Source: Paractinoplanes bogorensis
Lineage (GTDB): Bacteria; Actinomycetota; Actinomycetes; Mycobacteriales; Micromonosporaceae
DNA length: 64,000 bases
Direction: 5' to 3'
NCBI RefSeq assembly: GCF_018829635.1
Contig: NZ_JAHKKG010000015.1
Coordinates: 1-64,000, forward strand
Shown: piece after piece, positions 62,694 to 64,000 of the stretch
Numbering within the stretch: the stretch's first letter is position 1
How the letters are laid out: each line of letters begins with the position of its first letter
The notes under the pieces: generated by a model
The model's input: only the letters and a program-made list of their open reading frames with translations
Databases searched by the model: none
What the model was told of the DNA's origin: nothing
Made by a program: the position numbers and the translations under genes

Positions 62694-63731
62694 CTATTCG
62701 CGCTTTTCGCCGCTTTCCACCACTGGATCCTCTAGAGCCACGTTGTCCTCGGGTGCTGGTGGCACGTCAACCTCGGGCGTGCCCACCGGCGGCACGAACG
62801 CGTCCACCCATCGGGCCAGCTCACGGAACACCTCGACGCGTACCTCTTTGCCGGAAAGCATCAGGTCGTGCATCCCGCCGTCGAACCGCGCGATCGTCAC
62901 CCGGGGTCCGAGGCGCGGCGCCCACCGCACGATGTGTTCGACGTCGAGCACCGAATCGGTGACGCGCAGATCCTCGTGCCAGGCGCGGCCCTTGAACGTA
63001 CGGGTGGAACACGCGACCATCACCGGGACGTCGATGCCCAGCCCGGCCCGCAACCGCTGCTGACCACGGCGGATCGCCTCGAGCCAGCCGGTCGTGACCG
63101 GGAACCCGAGCACCGGTTTCCAGGCCAGGTCATAGGTCCATTCGCCGTGGTGGTCGGTGTGCAGGCTCTGCCCGTACAGGCCGAGCGAGGCCATCGGGAC
63201 GATGCGGTACGGCGTCCGGCGGGTGGCCGCGATGGTGGCCGCCATCAGCGGGCGTTTCACCAGCCAGGGCACGTTGAAGTCGAAGAACGGGCTGTTCAGG
63301 AACAGCCCGTCGACCAGGCCCTGCCCCTGGCGCGCGTGCGCCCACAACGACGTGATCAGCCCGCCGGTGGAATGACCGGCGACCAGCAGCTGATCGTGGC
63401 CGTCCTGCTCGCGGATGATGCGCGCCGACTCGTCCAGTTCGGGGAAGTAGTCGGTCAGGCTGCGCGCGAAGTTCGGCGTCTGGTGCGGGAGCAGGCTGCG
63501 CCCGTACTTGCGCAGGTCGAGCGCGTAGAAATCCCAGCCCCGCTCGACGAAGAAGTCGGCCAGGTGGGTCTGGAAGAAGTAGTCGACGAACCCGTGGACG
63601 TACAGCACCGCCCGCCGGGAGGGCGTGGCGGCCCGCCGCCGTACCAGCGTGGCCACCACCGCGCCCTCGTCGTCACTACCCAGGTCGATGGTGTGCCGCT
63701 CATAGGGCGGTCCCAGGACGTCGATCTCCAC
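62694..63731 (-). CDS. alpha/beta hydrolase (monoacylglycerol-lipase-like)
   Basis: A 345-residue hydrolase of the serine aminopeptidase S33/lysophospholipase type. HGFVDYFFQTHLADFFVERGWDFYALDLRKYGRS gives the oxyanion region (quoted in outline). The nucleophile is in LVAGHSTGGLI, the acid is probably in ACSTRTFKGRAWHEDLRVTDSVLDVEHI, and the His is in FDGGMHDLMLS. It probably acts on lipid esters. The ATG at 63731 begins MEIDVLGPP. It is divergent from the ssb gene; the 171-bp gap holds a DnaA-box-like pair. Confidence 0.87.
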   Translation of the reverse strand: MEIDVLGPPYERHTIDLGSDDEGAVVATLVRRRAATPSRRAVLYVHGFVDYFFQTHLADFFVERGWDFYALDLRKYGRSLLPHQTPNFARSLTDYFPELDESARIIREQDGHDQLLVAGHSTGGLITSLWAHARQGQGLVDGLFLNSPFFDFNVPWLVKRPLMAATIAATRRTPYRIVPMASLGLYGQSLHTDHHGEWTYDLAWKPVLGFPVTTGWLEAIRRGQQRLRAGLGIDVPVMVACSTRTFKGRAWHEDLRVTDSVLDVEHIVRWAPRLGPRVTIARFDGGMHDLMLSGKEVRVEVFRELARWVDAFVPPVGTPEVDVPPAPEDNVALEDPVVESGEKRE

Positions 63732-63794
63732 GTGCCCAGGCTACCGGCCGGTACGCACCGGCGCGCCCTATCAGATCCCGCGCCCGGAGCGACG

Positions 63795-63821
63795 TTTTCC
63801 ACAATCGTCCCGCTGTCCACA
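63795..63821 (+). promoter_or_regulatory. paired DnaA-box-like 9-mers near ssb
   Basis: TTTTCCACA (63795-63803) and CTGTCCACA (63813-63821), in direct orientation with 9 nt between, lie about 80-105 bp upstream of the ssb start and about 65-90 bp upstream of the hydrolase start. It is a weaker version of the pairs at 10010, 43967 and 47375. Confidence 0.5.
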
Positions 63822-63902
63822 GCCTCCGCCCGGCGCCGGCCTGCCGCTCGCCGGAACCCGCGATGCTTCCGGCCTCACCGCAACTCCACCTGGAGGTCAC
63901 AA

Positions 63903-64000
63903 GTGTTCGACACCACCCTCGTCGTCGTGGGTAACGTGCTGGCCGCCCCCGAATGGCGGCGTCTGGAGAGCTCCGGCTCGTTCGTCGCCAACTTCCGGAT
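63903..64000 (+). CDS. ssb: single-stranded DNA-binding protein, 5' part
   Basis: The first 32 residues (MFDTTLVVVGNVLAAPEWRR...SSGSFVANFR) of an OB-fold SSB are present; the gene runs out of the window. The pattern TTLVVVGNV.. and the FR of the first strand hairpin match bacterial SSB. It binds single-stranded DNA in replication and repair; a paralogue elsewhere in the genome would be usual, as the ORF lies outside an rpsF-rpsR context. GGAGG lies 7 nt before the GTG at 63903. Confidence 0.85.
   Translation, partial: MFDTTLVVVGNVLAAPEWRRLESSGSFVANFR

Overview
This is a high-GC actinobacterial chromosome segment. Gene order (tig-clpP1-clpP2-clpX, then rpiB and pepN), GTG starts, an exact mycobacterial-type SOS box, a ClgR box, mycothiol-type DinB-fold proteins and an Eis-like acetyltransferase point to a filamentous actinomycete, most likely Micromonosporaceae (Actinoplanes-like). 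The genus is an inference. The DNA is mostly core chromosome; no prophage, insertion sequence or CRISPR array is visible.

Layout. 1-480: 5' end of a 16S rRNA gene (minus) with its leader and two tandem promoters of matching design. 695-3190: small membrane protein, nitrilase-family hydrolase, two small enzymes and a PadR regulator. 3201-7884: Clp protease/trigger factor block (tig, clpP1, clpP2, clpX on minus) with a ClgR box, plus tRNA-Pro and tRNA-Gly. 7885-8583: no convincing gene; a tRNA-linked hairpin and a 42-bp tandem repeat. 8584-9324: small membrane proteins. 9359-15242: a catabolic cluster with a GntR regulator, allophanate hydrolase, two isochorismatase-like amidohydrolases, an NCS2-type permease and an AtzH-like protein, read as a triuret/biuret (ureide) nitrogen-scavenging pathway. 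15351-28480: acetyltransferase, RpiB, DUF1015 protein, aminopeptidase N, Uma2 nuclease, CtaJ-like protein, a secreted protein with a class F sortase, HNH nuclease and MscS channel. 28678-38300: MFS transporter, truncated hemoglobin, secreted beta-propeller, YbjN, thioesterase, EttA and OtsA. 38330-46237 and 53825-56286: cobalamin genes split over three loci. 41707-43890: class A penicillin-binding protein. 46352-49304: SURF1, ATP-dependent DNA ligase and an SOS-controlled small gene. 49376-60018: flavin monooxygenase, two peptidases, P-loop kinase, ECF42-type sigma factor with DGPF partner, and small enzymes. 60214-64000: tRNA-Arg, NB-ARC/TPR protein, lipase-like hydrolase and the start of a single-strand DNA-binding protein gene.

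Most unusual items. (1) Three intergenic long-hairpin elements (23529-23624, 30595-30694, 32123-32222) share one architecture, while their stems differ by compensatory changes. (2) Four intergenic pairs of DnaA-box-like 9-mers sit at a nearly fixed 17-18 bp offset; two lie inside a longer related repeat between convergent genes. (3) A consensus LexA box overlaps the start codon of an apparently leaderless small gene upstream of a LigB-type ligase. (4) The putative triuret/biuret operon interrupts an otherwise conserved neighbourhood.
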